Numbered from the stretch's first letter, positions 19,630-30,240 are shown. The stretch is DNA of 64,000 bases from Acanthamoeba castellanii str. Neff (GCF_000313135.1 NW_004457269.1:190385-254384), one strand, 5' to 3'. Translations and numbers: made by a program. Notes: generated from the letters alone by a model not told the origin.

Positions 19630-20009
19630 TTGTTGACCAAACATCATCCACTTTCGGAATGGCAGGGAGTGACGAGAGGGAATCTGTCCCGTTTGCAGCC
19701 CGTTGTTTGGCGATCTGGCCATTGCGATGATACCGCAGCCAACTGCTCGCGCTCGCTTCCACAACCAGCAGGCGACCATGCCGATTCCCTGACGCTGAAG
19801 GAAATCGTGCTCATCCTCACCCGGTGCATCAACAGGCCCGACATGGCGGGCTATTACCGCGGCGACCTTTGAAAACACGCGAAACACGCCATCGCCGCCC
19901 CGACGACAAACGACTGCCTGGCCTACTACTTGCAAATCATGGCCAAGGCCGTCGCAACGATGCAGGCCAGCGGTGGTCGCACTCTCATCCCCATTACCCA
20001 TCTGCTGTG
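19630..20009 (+). pseudogene. small hypothetical gene with one in-frame TGA
   Basis: One frame reads through DSLTLKEIVLILTRCI, DMAGYYRGDL, TGA 19870-19872, then KHAKHAIAAPTTNDCLAYYL and ends PITHLL. Both sides of the stop are protein-like and in register; CGA to TGA would explain it. An AATAAA lies about 25 bases after the final stop. Upstream coding seems to continue in other frames back to about 19380. Function unknown. Confidence 0.45.
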
Positions 20010-20071
20010 ATCGCACCCGCCGCGAGCAACAACAACAATAAACACGGTCCTCTTTGGTGACAACTTTTATT

Positions 20072-20548
20072 GTCGTCGCGCATGATGTTGGCAAAGGGAG
20101 GACCGGGCACCAGGACGGCCTGGCCGTTGCCAGCCGAGCGCTCGACATGCACAGACACGAGAAACGAGATCCATGTCTCGGTTGGTTGCTTGGGGGTGGC
20201 GCGGCCAGTGCGGTCTTCCTTCGCCCTCGAGACGATGTCTTGGAGCGCTAGGCAAAGTTGCCCAAAGGTAAATGGTCAGCCCTCGGATGCCGAGGGCGAG
20301 GGCGGGACGCGCACTAAGAAGTGGTACATACTGCCCAGCGCAAAAAGTGCCCTTTTGGCGTTCGTGATCTGCTGCAGTTGCCGGACGTGCTTTGAGGGGG
20401 GAGGTAAATCGTGGGCGCTTCCGTTGGCTGCCTTCGTCTTCCTCTGTCGGCGGACTATCCCAACGGCCGGGTCTACAGCGAGCATTGCCGACCAGTCCAC
20501 AACAACTTTGGCCGCGATGAGCCCAGGTGTGGACACGTTGCGGGGCAT
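20072..20548 (-). pseudogene. hypothetical gene with one in-frame TGA
   Basis: From ATG 20548 the frame reads PGLIAAKVVVDWSAMLAVDP and SKHVRQLQQITNAKRALFAL. TGA 20276-20278 follows PSASEG, then the same frame continues FTFGQLCLALQDIVSRAKED and TWISFLVSVHVERSAG to about 20072, where an AATAAA on the minus strand may end the transcript. CGA to TGA (EG-R-PF) is the simplest explanation. It is convergent with the 19630-20009 remnant. No family recognised. Confidence 0.45.
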
Positions 20549-20557
20549 GAACCAGGT

Positions 20558-20626
20558 CTGGCACTACTGCCGCCCGATGCCACCTTCAACGGTCTCCTCT
20601 TTGGCGAGCGCAAGGAGCTTCTAGAA
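20558..20626 (+). pseudogene. carbonyl-reductase C-terminal fragment, inverted
   Basis: The plus strand encodes LALLPPDATFNGLLFGERKE, clearly the last part of a carbonyl-reductase-like SDR. It matches LALLPHDSHYNGLFFAKRQQ, the end of the intact gene on the opposite strand 63 bases away. Only the final-exon tail is present. It is diverged, so the duplication is not recent. Confidence 0.7.
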
Positions 20627-20688
20627 GCAACAGAAGTTACATACATCGACCAAGGAATGTGTGTTATTATTTATTTTTCTATTCGCAT

Positions 20689-21960
20689 TCAGTAGTCGAT
20701 CTGCTGACGTTTGGCGAAGAAGAGGCCGTTGTAGTGCGAGTCGTGGGGCAGGAGGGCGAGGTAGACGGCCACGTCGGCTTCCGGGCAGCATGCGTTGATC
20801 AACACGCCCTTCCTGATAACACGAATCAAGTCAGCAATTGCGCGTGTGTCGTGTGTGTCGTGGGTACCGGGAGGTGTTCTTGGCTTCCTCTCGAGCAACG
20901 ATGCGGGTGAGGGCATTCACGGCAATCTTGGAAACGCCGTAGGTGGTGGACGGCCAGCCCTCTGCGGTGAACGTGTCCTTGGCCACGTCGCTCACAAACT
21001 TGTCTGCCAGCGTGTCGAGCTCCTCCTACATATAACACCAGAGCGGACATGTCAGAGTCACACGCCACGCTCGCACCCATACAAATTGTAGGAGGAGGGA
21101 GAGGAGAACGTACACGCGTGAGGTCCTCACGGGTGAAGGCCTGTTTCAGAGCGTCGGAGGAGAGCTTGGAGAGCAAGCCGGCTCGCGAGGACACGTTCAC
21201 CACACGTCCTGTGATGTCGACGCCATGAAGAAGGCATAGAGTAAGAATTGGATGTGACCATTTGACTTGAAAGCAAGATGTACAATGGCATCGCGTGTAG
21301 GAGGTGATGATGAGGCAATGTGTGTGTTTGCTTCGCACCATAGTCCCTGATGAGCGGCAGGAAGTAGGTGGTCACGTTCTTTGGGCCGTAGTAATGGGTG
21401 GCCAGCGTGGCCCTCGCTACGTCCACATTGAACCCCTTGAAGGCCATGCCAGCATTGTTCACCAACACGTCCAGCCCTGCTCGCCAGCAAATAAAATAAA
21501 TAGATGAGCAAATAACAATGCATAATAAGAAGTAATAAAGAAAATAAAAATACCAAATATAAAGATTTGATCAATTCTCACCTCCATAGGTCTTGGCAAC
21601 GGTGTCGGCGGCAGTGGTGATGGAGGACTGCGCACCGCCGTTGATACCGTTGCCAAAACCTATGTCGTCGATGTCCAGATGCAGCACGCCCACGTTGGCC
21701 ACACCGTCGGCCTTCAGTTGGGCCACCGCCTCCTCACCCCTCGCCAAATCTCTGCTGCCCACCAACACCTGCAGGCCACGCAGCACCACCACTCTCTTCA
21801 GCCCACCAAATCTCTTGGAATTCAAGGGGGAGAATTGGGGGCGTACGTGGAAGTCGGGGCGAGCGCGGGCGAGTTGGGTAGCGATGGCAAATCCGATGCC
21901 CTGGAAGGCTCCCGTCACCAGCGCCACATGGCCCGCCTTCTGTCCTGCTGCTGTGGCCAT
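20689..21960 (-). CDS. carbonyl-reductase-like short-chain dehydrogenase, six exons
   Basis: Exons on the minus strand: 21960-21847, 21768-21582, 21476-21339, 21208-21114, 21025-20868, 20812-20689, all with GT-AG introns of 54-130 bases. They sum to 816 bases, a 271-residue protein, close to human CBR1 (277). The Rossmann TGAFQGIGFAIA site lies at about residues 16-27, NNAG in the middle, the catalytic serine in VVNVSSRAG, and the YGVSKIAVNAL active-site Tyr/Lys in exon 5. It should reduce ketones and quinones with NADPH in the cytosol. One oddity: after LINACCP the usual GWVRTDMAG-type segment of about 20 residues is missing before the VYLALLP tail. The splicing makes it a host gene. Confidence 0.93.
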
Positions 21961-22010
21961 TTTGTTGGCGGTGGGGGTCTGTATGCGAAAAGTCAGAAAA
22001 TTGTTTCGCT

Positions 22011-22702
22011 CTAACTTTCCGTAAACGAAAAAAATGTGATGTGGTCAAGAGAAGGTGTTGGTTTGTGGGGGACTGCAGTCCCGAGCACGTGTATTAAATT
22101 GTCTCCGTAACTTGCTTCACCAGACAAGAAAGTCGACATTTTTGTTTTCGATGTACGTGCGTTGAATTGGCCAGCACTGTCTTTGCAACATGTTGTCGCG
22201 CACCCGATCGAGGGCCGAGCGCCGTCAGCTACGGCTGGTGGGACGTATGCTCGCGGCTCACCGGTGTGAACGCTGAATTCTGGCGCGCGGGGTCGGTCCC
22301 AAGCGCTCTGGATGAAAGTCGATGTCGGCTTGCTGCGCTCCGGGTAGGCTGTAGGACGCACGGCAGCATTGGGCAGTTACTCGATGGCAATATGCTGTTC
22401 TCCGGCCGTCGGCAGTCGTAGCGTGGTTGAGATTGCTGGTGAAGCCAAAGACAACGTACAGGACGAAGTCGGTAGAACTGCCTTCGGTTGAGGCTCACTC
22501 AGTGCTTGGGAGAAGTGGCGTTGCGTGCCACGCGACTGGTCCCCCCCAGCAAGCGGCACGAAGGCATAGAAACTCGCTCGCACGTGCTTCAATGACTCTC
22601 TACCCCCTACCACTTACCAGGGCCTATTGAAATGAATCGTTTGGGCCACTCCCTTAGGGTTGTCGACGACGCCAGTGTTCGGTAGTTGGGAATCAAGCGT
22701 GC
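22011..22702. other. intergenic, no supported gene
   Basis: Only short overlapping frames with no domain. It contains the promoter side of the SDR gene (21961 onward) and the 3' flank of the next minus-strand remnant. Confidence 0.4.
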
Positions 22703-23874
22703 CTATGAACAGTCAAAAGTTGCCCGAAGCCGGTCTCGACACAGGACAGAAGACACGCGCGATACAGCCTCGGTTGCCACCTTCTGGATGGCCGGGTTGA
22801 TGACCTCTAGACGCACCCACTCAGTCCTTTCGAGCACCTCCAACAGGGTCTTGGCGGTACCGAGCGAGGCGAGGCAGGGCGCAGTCGGGTCGTGGTCGTC
22901 CTCGATGGCCCGAATGGCATCTTGGAGGGCCAAGATTTGATGGCCGTCGACAGAGGGTCCGTGCTCGAGGATGGCGGTCACCAGTGTGCAAAAGGCGGGC
23001 ACATAGAAACTGGACCCGGCGCCCAGCAGCAGCACATGGATTGCGGTGGTCGGCCTCCAGGATGACCGCGGCCGTCTGTGCCAGTTCTTCGCACGTCCAA
23101 TGCCTTTGTCCCACGGTCGAATAGATGTCGTGGGGCAAAGCGCCAGGTGCCGGTCACATAGTCGAAACGGATGGCGAGGGACCCGATGTGCACGGTTCCA
23201 CCCTTTTCGCCCACCGTGGCACGCAGGAGGCGATCGACAGTCCTGGCGTTGTAGGTCGAGCGCGCCAGAGCAAATGCATCCCGAGGCGTTGACGTACAGT
23301 TCTGGCCCTTGGGCGCCCGGACCAGGAGCGTCAGCCAGTAGGGCATCCCGACGGTGTGCCCGTCGATCAGGGTCAAGAGGGATTCCAGCGTGTCGCAGAG
23401 CGCGGAGAGCGCCCGCCCGTCTGCTCTGAGATCCGGTCTGCCTCTGGCTGCCGCTGAATGCTCGATCTTGTGCTCGCAGTCGCGCAGCAGCCGCGCGACG
23501 ACGCGCGCCCTGACACCGCTCCTGTCCTCCAGACATTCGGCCAACACTTTGGATATGCTCCGCGAGAGGCGATGGGCGTACGTATCTGTCCACTGGACAA
23601 GCGTGCGTCCGTCCACGCACACACAAAAGTCGGGGCTCACCATCATTGCCAGCGCGTGCGGGCAGAAGTCGTCGTCCCACGTCGCCACTGCGTCCTTTTC
23701 GTCGACCCAGCGGTGGGCGTCGCGGCGCCACGTCCTCTTGCCGCACTCGACGCGAAATGTCCCCGTCGGAGGGGAGTCCCAAAGGGAGCGCACACGCCAG
23801 CCGAGGACGGCCAGGTTGTGGGCCTCGTCGTCGAGGTGCGTTACGTTCATGTTGTAAAGTGACAACGCTGCCAT
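22703..23874 (-). pseudogene. large hypothetical gene, two frameshifts
   Basis: ATG 23874 starts a good frame (MAALSLYNMNVTHLDDEAHN; DFCVCVDGRTLVQWTD; AFALARSTYNARTVDRLLRA). Near 23130 it slips to HDIYSTVGQRHWTCEELAQT. Near 23045 it slips again to VLLLGAGSSFYVPAFCTLV and VLERTEWVRLEVINPAIQKV, ending at 22703. The three parts together would be about 390 residues. No family is recognised. Two slips within 90 bases could be sequencing errors in a homopolymer-poor area or genuine decay. Confidence 0.5.
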
Positions 23875-24004
23875 GTGCAGAGAGCTCCCGGGGGTCGTAG
23901 ACGGCCGTTCTTGTACCTGCCTTTTGTGGTGGTCTTACTGCCTGGCATCCTTTAAACACTTCCGTAGGTTGACAAAATCTGGGCGGGCGGCTTTCAAAAT
24001 GGCA

Positions 24005-24225
24005 TCGGCGGCCTGTACCGCTACAGGTTCGTCAAGCCTGTGGGCTTTGCTGGTGGAGACATCATCGTCATCGAGGACGGCTACCCGGTGCACCTCTACG
24101 ACTTAAGGCTAAACAAGTATTGCTCCAACTGGATCTGGCCCAACAATCTGGCCGCCCTGCTGGCCACGCCGCCACCCTTTCGGCTTCAGGCCTTTGAGCC
24201 CCAAGCGGCAAAAAAACAAGACACC
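24005..24225 (+). pseudogene. 3' fragment of the secreted-protein gene at 25787
   Basis: The plus frame reads YRFVKPVGFAGGDII, EDGYPVHLYD and KYCSNWIWPNNLAALL, near-identical to the C-terminal third of the intact protein at 25787-26401. The 5' two thirds are missing. The C-terminus diverges after NLAALL and runs into an A7 tract. It is a partial duplicate 1.8 kb from its parent. Confidence 0.85.
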
Positions 24226-24258
24226 AAACTGACCACTGTTTTTTGTGTTGTTCTTTAT

Positions 24259-24879
24259 CTAGGCAGGATGGGCAATGTCACAATAGGCCAGCAGTGGGAT
24301 TATGGCCTTGGAGTAGGCTAGCGCCATCCTCTCGCTGGCCCTGTGAATGTGCCTCTGCAGCATGCTCTCGGCGTTCATGCGTTCTCTTTGTAGAGAGCGC
24401 ACCAGAATGCATGCCGCGAGAGAACGAGGGATCTCGTATTTCCACCCGGCACGGCTCTTCGTGTCGTCCTCGCCCTTGCCTCCGTTGCCGCCACCACCAT
24501 CCTCCCCATTGGCACAAGGGTGCTCCTCCTCCTGGTCGTGGTCGTCGATGAAGCACAACACTTCCATATTGCGCGCCCACTCGGGCCTGGTCTCAACTTC
24601 GGCAGGCAGGTACTTGATGGTGCTCTGTAGGTCCGACGGTGCCCACAGATCGTCGCACCTGACGCTGCACATGTCCTCGGCGTCCTCGATAAGTGAGTTC
24701 TCCGTTCTGGCATCGATCTTGTTGTTGAAGCGTTCGTAGGCTTCCCTGGCATGCCAGCCCTTGATCAGTTTGCTCACAGCCCGCTTGAGATCGTCAGCGA
24801 GAGGTGGGTAGTTGTCGGCGATGTGCTCGAGTTGGTAGCACAGGCACATCACGGCTTTCTCATCTTCTCGCTTGTTCAT
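24259..24879 (-). CDS. hypothetical protein with Gly/acidic linker, 206 aa
   Basis: From ATG 24879 (MNKREDEKAVMCLCYQLEHI) the frame is complete to 24259. The N-terminal half is helical (DDLKRAVSKLIKGWHAREAY). A low-complexity Gly/Asp/Glu linker follows the sequence NMEVLCFIDDHDQEEE, and a helical C-terminus (RSLQRERMNAESMLQRHIHR) ends the protein. No family recognised. It is intact and intronless like most neighbours. Confidence 0.6.
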   Translation of the reverse strand: MNKREDEKAVMCLCYQLEHIADNYPPLADDLKRAVSKLIKGWHAREAYERFNNKIDARTENSLIEDAEDMCSVRCDDLWAPSDLQSTIKYLPAEVETRPEWARNMEVLCFIDDHDQEEEHPCANGEDGGGGNGGKGEDDTKSRAGWKYEIPRSLAACILVRSLQRERMNAESMLQRHIHRASERMALAYSKAIIPLLAYCDIAHPA

Positions 24880-25786
24880 TGTGGCTCGTTGGCTGGGACT
24901 GGCTATGTTCAACTGTAGACTACCAATCGTCGTTTCACTAGTTATTGGCGGCGGTGGGGGAGTAAATTGACACCTTTGGATTGGTGATGGGCTGGCCGAT
25001 TAGGTTTCCGACTGTTGGATGTCACAGGCCACCCGATGGGAATGAATAGCCACCCCCCAAACCCCAAAACCCTGAGTGCTATTTTTTGCATGCCACCTAA
25101 CAACCACCGAACTCCTCTTCTGCCTTGGCTGCTGCGCCACATCAGTCGCCGTGTCCATCCACACCCCCAACCGAAAGGACTATGAACGCGGGCGCCACGC
25201 TCAACGCCTACAAGCCCTCCACGCGACCAGGGTCGATAGAAAACCCTAATGGGTCCACCAACTACCGCTGTGGGAATGGGAGCTCGGCAGAGGTGACGAA
25301 CTGAATACATAGGCGCAATGGCTGAGAGACAATGGAATCATTTCCTTTTTTTCTTCTAATAAAAAACGGTGCAGAATTACATGCTCGCTGAAGAGGTCCA
25401 TCCGACATTGGCTTTCAAGGACAGACGACGACATTCAAGTGCCATAGCGCGGGCCGTCGATTCCTGGGCGCGTCTCTTTCTTGCAACTGGCGACCTGCGG
25501 TGGGGCAAGCCCCCTCCTCGTTGTCGTCGCCTACACCGGAGCGCAGCCTCGAAACATTCCAAATACGACATACTCTGGCTGTCATGAGGGTGCAGAGTAA
25601 GGTTGGGCATACTCAAAGATCCAGCGAAGTCGATCCAGTTCTCTGTTCTCCGAGTCTTCCACTCCTCCGCAGCGTGTCTCCCTTTTGGTGTTGGCGGTGT
25701 GGCACAGCGGTGGGAGAACATTGGCAAACCCAACACCATAAGAACCAAAGAGCGCTTTGTCACCCTCCTGTGTGATAAGCAAAAGC
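24880..25786. other. intergenic, no supported gene
   Basis: Short frames on both strands (24942-25310 and 25377-25763, minus) lack domains. The right part is the presumed promoter of the secreted-protein gene at 25787. Confidence 0.4.
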
Positions 25787-26401
25787 ATGCGTTCCACCAC
25801 TACCACCTTTGTCGCTGTCACCTTGCTCCTCGCCCTCGCGTGCCACAGCGCATGCGCAGGTCGAACCTGGGCGAGCACGCCGTTCAAGTTGTGGAGCGCC
25901 CACAGCAGGGAATGGATTCGCGTCGACGACTCCTGGTCGCTCGAGGAGATCATGCGCGGCGCTGACGGCACCGACAAGTGGGAGGCCACACCCTTTTCGG
26001 GCTGGGCCTATAACAGCAGCAATGGCCAGGACACCATCCAGTACAACATGCTGTTCGGATTTAAGAGCAACCACTATCACCCGACCGGCACTCTCAACTA
26101 CAACGTGGTGTGGTGCGTGCCGCGCAACATCACCGGCGACACACATACCTGGGCCAAGAACCCACTCCTGTGCAACGGCCACCCTCAAGATGCCGCCAAC
26201 AACTACCGCTTCAAGTTTGTCAAGCCTGCGGGCTTTGCCGGCGGCGACATCATCGAGGACGGCTACCCGGTGCACCTCTACGACACCAAGTTGGACAAGT
26301 ATTGCTCCAATTGGATCTGGCCCAGCAACCAGGCTGCCCTGCTGTGCGACGCCGCCGCCCCGACCTCCTCTGGCCAGCGGTTCAACTTGCACTGGGCCTA
26401 A
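25787..26401 (+). CDS. secreted or surface protein with signal peptide, 204 aa
   Basis: ATG 25787 gives an N-terminal signal peptide (RSTTTTFVAVTLLLALACHS, cleavage probably after SACAG). I prefer it to the upstream in-frame start at 25757 because it sits right before the hydrophobic core. The mature part has aromatic-rich segments (FSGWAYNSSNGQDTIQYNML; YCSNWIWPSNQAALL), several Asn-X-Ser/Thr sites and paired cysteines. No family name is known to me. Its 3' third is duplicated at 24005-24225, and two other secreted proteins of similar build lie at 37732 and 55318, which suggests a small expanded surface-protein set. Confidence 0.75.
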   Translation: MRSTTTTFVAVTLLLALACHSACAGRTWASTPFKLWSAHSREWIRVDDSWSLEEIMRGADGTDKWEATPFSGWAYNSSNGQDTIQYNMLFGFKSNHYHPTGTLNYNVVWCVPRNITGDTHTWAKNPLLCNGHPQDAANNYRFKFVKPAGFAGGDIIEDGYPVHLYDTKLDKYCSNWIWPSNQAALLCDAAAPTSSGQRFNLHWA

Positions 26402-26779
26402 TTTGTGCAATTCTTGACGTTTTGAAAACGAAAGACCTTGCACCTTGCACCTTGACATGGACAAGAGAGGGGGTTTGAGAAACGTAAAGAGAATCACCGT
26501 CTAAATGGATGTATGGGCTTGTTGCAGCAATTCAGACCCACATTGAGCCACGCGCCCACGCCAGAGGTGCCCAAGGGGCAAACGGCAAGGCAATCGCTTG
26601 CAGGAGGTGAAGACGCAGGCTGGTGCGCGCTTAAATGGTCCACGGCCATGAATCGTCGCTCTCTCGGAAAGCGCCAACCAACACTTGAGCCAAACAAAAA
26701 GAAGCACACCATTCAGCCTGGAGAAGAGAAGATAGGGTCGGCACGCCAGGAACTCCCTAATCTTCCACAGGAGCGGAGG

Positions 26780-27109
26780 ATGTCAACCAAAGAAGCCACA
26801 GAGAAGACAGCCCAAGCCCTGGCCGCTCTACACTCGGTTCTCGAGGATGAACTGAAAGACTATGGTCGAGACATACGCAAGCGCCGCCTGGACGACCTTC
26901 GCTCTGCCACGAGCCACCTGCATGTGTGCGAGAAGTTTGCCAAGCAAGGCAACATGAAGTGTGTCATCTACACTCTGATGAAATACCAACTACACCGCGA
27001 CTTTCTGGTGGCTCTCACGCGAAAAGTTGACAAGGTGAGGATGGGCCGGGCCTACGACGACCTGGTGGAGGTTTTGGCGGCCAACAACTACTTTTGCGAC
27101 AAAGACTAG
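26780..27109 (+). CDS. hypothetical helical protein, 109 aa
   Basis: ATG 26780 (MSTKEATEKTAQALAALHSV) to TAG 27107-27109. The frame is open back to 26513, but the upstream part is low-complexity. Predominantly helical with conserved-looking patches (HLHVCEKFAKQGNMKCVIYT and VDKVRMGRAYDDLVEVLAAN). No family recognised. Intact. Confidence 0.55.
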   Translation: MSTKEATEKTAQALAALHSVLEDELKDYGRDIRKRRLDDLRSATSHLHVCEKFAKQGNMKCVIYTLMKYQLHRDFLVALTRKVDKVRMGRAYDDLVEVLAANNYFCDKD

Positions 27110-27315
27110 CGCCCTTCAAATACACAGTGCGTCACTAGTCGCCTGTGGTTGAGATAGCGCTCCTGGTTCGAAGTCTGGCAACTGCCAGCCCCTGCTCTTT
27201 CGAGTCGGCACTGCTGCGCTGCACGCCCTCGGCGCGCGAAGAGGCAGATATCGAGTCTTCATCTTTCTTGTTGAACTGACCGACTGAGAGGAAGAAGAAT
27301 GGCTTATGCCATGAA

Positions 27316-28746
27316 CTAGGATTGTTCTGCTTTCACGGGGACAAGGGGCACGGCGGCGGGTGGTGGGTGGGCTGTTGTGGTGGGCCGGTCTTGCTGGGAC
27401 GCCAAGGCGGGTCTCTTGGCCGGCGGTGCACATGTGGCACTAGGGGCGATATGCTGCCTCTCGGATTCTTCCTGCTGCTGCTGTGGAGGTCGAACGCGCT
27501 TCCTGTATCGCATGCAGCGTATCACGGTCGTCACTGTCTCGTTGCTGCGCGCCACGTCCTCGGCGGCGAACAGCATTGCGGCGTTTAGGCACTCGTTGGA
27601 GTCAAGGGGGCAGCGGTGGTCGGCCAACCACTGGAAGACGCCGGCTCGGCCGTTGCTGCACGCCGCCAGGGCAACCTCGGCGCCGAGCGTCTGTTTGAGC
27701 TCACACAAGAAGAAGGCCAGTATGTCGGTGTGACCGCACGCACCGGCGTAGATGGCCATCTGCCCGACATAGGGGCAGCCCTCGGCAAACATCCATCTGA
27801 CCATCTGGAGGTGGCCTCTCACGATGACTTCGTTGGCCGTCGCATAGTTCCAAGGGATCGGCGGCGCCTTGGCCCTCACCCACTTGGCCGTCTCCACCTT
27901 GTTGTGGATCATGGCGTTGTACAGGGCGCTGGCGGGGATGGCGTGGCCCTCGTCGTGGAGCCATGCGGCCACGTCGTGGCGACCCGCGCCCGCACACTTC
28001 CACATGAGGCGGGCCGCAGAGTAGGGGCAGCGCATATCGACGATGAGACGCTGGAGCGTGTCGAGTTTGCCGTGGAAGCCGGCAGCGTCGGTCACGCGCG
28101 TGTCCCAGGGGCAGCCCACGCTGCGCAGCCAGCGCACGACGTTGATCCTATCGGCGCCGGCGGCCACGGCGCACAGCGATGCTGTCGGCCGTGCCAGCCG
28201 CTTGTTCAGCATCCACTTGAGCACGTTGATGTGTCCGGCGTGGGCGGCGCTCTCGGCGACGGCGCGGTCCATTGTCACGCCGCGCTTGTGGAGCCATCTC
28301 AACACGTGGAGGTTGCCAAATGAGGCGGCGTTGGCCGCCATGCACGTGGGGAGACTCCAGCCCTTGGAGTAAAGGTAGTTGAGGGTGTCGAGCGCCGAAT
28401 CGGCGACCGCCGTCATGCGCACGTCCTTCGGGGCGAGCACCAAGCCGTCGCATGTGCTGGCAAAGTGGGCGTCGGGGTCGTCTTCCTTGGCCGGTTCGTC
28501 TTCTTTGGTTTCAGGGGGGAGGTTTGTCCGTCGGGCCAGGGTCGTCGCCGAGGGCTGTGCGACGGCAGGCAGCAGATTTTCGAACCTGACTCGATCTTCG
28601 TGGCGGGCCACGAGAGGCACCAACGTGCGATTCGGCCAAGCATACGCGCCCGAGTGGCTGCCGCCCATCACGGACGCCAAGGTCACCGACGACGGCGGGG
28701 CTTGGTTGGTGCACACGGCAAGGGAAAACAGTTTGGTGGTGGCCAT
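27316..28746 (-). CDS. ankyrin-repeat protein, giant-virus style, 476 aa
   Basis: A complete frame from ATG 28746. After a 100-residue leader the protein has about eight ankyrin-like units with the pattern seen in amoebal giant viruses, in which the second helix reads 'xxVLRWLxxxG': GNLHVLRWLHKRG, GHINVLKWMLNK, DRINVVRWLRSVGCPW, GHLQMVRWMFAEGCPY. The C-terminal 60 residues are Pro/Gln/Ala-rich and basic. Such proteins probably act as protein-binding adaptors, often with host ubiquitin ligases; no F-box is visible here. Amoebae also have ankyrin proteins, but the intronless frame and 'RWL..GCP' unit style favour viral ancestry. The gene is intact. Confidence 0.85.
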   Translation of the reverse strand: MATTKLFSLAVCTNQAPPSSVTLASVMGGSHSGAYAWPNRTLVPLVARHEDRVRFENLLPAVAQPSATTLARRTNLPPETKEDEPAKEDDPDAHFASTCDGLVLAPKDVRMTAVADSALDTLNYLYSKGWSLPTCMAANAASFGNLHVLRWLHKRGVTMDRAVAESAAHAGHINVLKWMLNKRLARPTASLCAVAAGADRINVVRWLRSVGCPWDTRVTDAAGFHGKLDTLQRLIVDMRCPYSAARLMWKCAGAGRHDVAAWLHDEGHAIPASALYNAMIHNKVETAKWVRAKAPPIPWNYATANEVIVRGHLQMVRWMFAEGCPYVGQMAIYAGACGHTDILAFFLCELKQTLGAEVALAACSNGRAGVFQWLADHRCPLDSNECLNAAMLFAAEDVARSNETVTTVIRCMRYRKRVRPPQQQQEESERQHIAPSATCAPPAKRPALASQQDRPTTTAHPPPAAVPLVPVKAEQS

Positions 28747-28786
28747 GGCTTTTTTGCTGGTTCTGTGAGGTGCAGCGTTGTGCTAT

Positions 28787-28809
28787 AATCTATCTATCTA
28801 TCTATCTAT
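28787..28809. repeat. (TCTA)n microsatellite
   Basis: About five and a half TCTA units lie just upstream of the ankyrin gene start on the minus strand. Confidence 0.9.
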
Positions 28810-29369
28810 GGGTCCCAGGCCCCCTGACACATAAACAGTCGGCGTGGCTGCGCGCAACACTCGCTCTTGTTGTTTTATGTCGACACAGTTTCCGCTTGCT
28901 CGTCCAAGAAAAAGGTGCATTTCCATTAGATTGCCACGGCGACGGCCTCGCTGCCAATCCATCGTCGTGGTCGTGGTCGTCGTCGTTGCCATTGTCACAG
29001 CAAACATCAAACAGAAGAACAACAAAGATGGGAGGGTGATGGCTTGCTTGGCTAAAGGACGAAGATTCGAGGGGGGCGTGTCGCACGCGCCAAGGGCGTG
29101 CCTTGTAACGCGGTTTCAGTAGCAAGTCAATCTTTCCGCCTGGACGGCCACAGAGGCTGGCAAGCCACGGGGGAGAAGTTGATTGGCCCGCGCCTCTCGT
29201 GTACATGCTGGGTCTGTCTTCTCACGCATCCATACGTGCAAACTCCCCACAAGACAAGCCTCTCTGGTCTCTTTCGCCCACCACCACCACGCCGCAAGGT
29301 CGGCTGTCTTTTTGGGCGAGGTCGAGTGGGTCGCCAACGCCAAAAGCACTATCCCTGTCCCGGCGCGAG

Positions 29370-30175
29370 ATGGAGAGAGGACGCAAGAGCTCATTCGCCA
29401 TGTTGAAGGCAACCTTCCCTCGTGTGGCTGACGAGGTGTATCGCACTACGAGAGACCAACGGATGGCCGCCTACATGCAAGCCTCACAGACCCTGGCAGT
29501 CTGTGGCTCCTCTGTCGGCGACAACATCAATCACAGCGATGAGAGCGACAAGGATGAAAGTGACGACAATGACACCAGCGACAGAATCGGTAGTAGTAGC
29601 AGCAGCGATGAGGGGGAGGAGGAGGGCGACACCCATGATACGTTAGGCTTGGCGACTGTCAATCACTTCCATCCTTTCATCGAACGCTACCAACGGATGT
29701 GCGACCTCATCGAGAGGTATGGCCAAGGCCGAACCATCAAGGACGTCGGGCCTTGGGACCTGTCTGGCCTCATCCGCTTGACGTTCGCGCGCGCCTACGA
29801 AGACCAAAAGACCGAATACAACCGGGCCAAGCGGCAAGACGACATCCGCAATACACGGTCGAGGCCGAGGACCTGGCCTTCTTGGATTTGATGCTTATGG
29901 CCGAGCGCAGCGTGACGCAGGCCTTTGCCCTCGAGGTCTACGCCACCCGACACGACATACCCTTTATGACTGTGCTCAAGGACACGCCGCGCCTTTACCG
30001 ACAGTATTGCGAGTACCTGGCCAACTGCATCTACCACCACCATCTGGCGTGCCGCGAAGAGGCCGCCTCTTGCCTCAGAGCCCCTCACACCCATCCGCTC
30101 ACTACAGCCAGCACCAGCAACTATGATCATAAGGACGAAGAAGAAGGAGAAGGAGGCTGCTTTTATACACATTAA
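29370..30175 (+). pseudogene. hypothetical acidic protein, one frameshift
   Basis: ATG 29370 or 29400 (MLKATFPRVADEVYRTTRDQ) starts a frame with an acidic Ser/Asp stretch (SDESDKDESDDNDTSD) and a helical segment (HFHPFIERYQRMCDLIERYG). Near 29855 the reading moves to another frame: VEAEDLAFLDLMLMAERSV, YRQYCEYLANCIYHHHLAC. It ends at 30175 with an acidic tail. The parts would give about 265 residues. The single slip may be a sequencing error. No family recognised. Confidence 0.55.
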
Positions 30176-30240
30176 CTTTCTCACATGTTTACTGCCCTAC
30201 GCGTGGTCTATCTCTGAGGGAGGAGGAGGAGGAAGAGGAA

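Noticed and set aside
4285..20278. TGA reassigned to an amino acid, because many in-frame stops are TGA
   Set aside because: Intact spliced genes such as the SDR (TGA 20689-20691) and the Rho GTPase end at TGA, and TAA and TAG also occur in broken frames. Decay is simpler.
27165..27200. tRNA-like B box (GGTTCGAAGTC)
   Set aside because: No matching A box at proper spacing and no acceptor stem could be drawn. No tRNA gene is claimed anywhere in the window.
27316..28746. Host ankyrin gene
   Set aside because: Not excluded, but the lack of introns and the 'VVRWL..GCPW' unit style favour viral ancestry; kept as giant-virus style.
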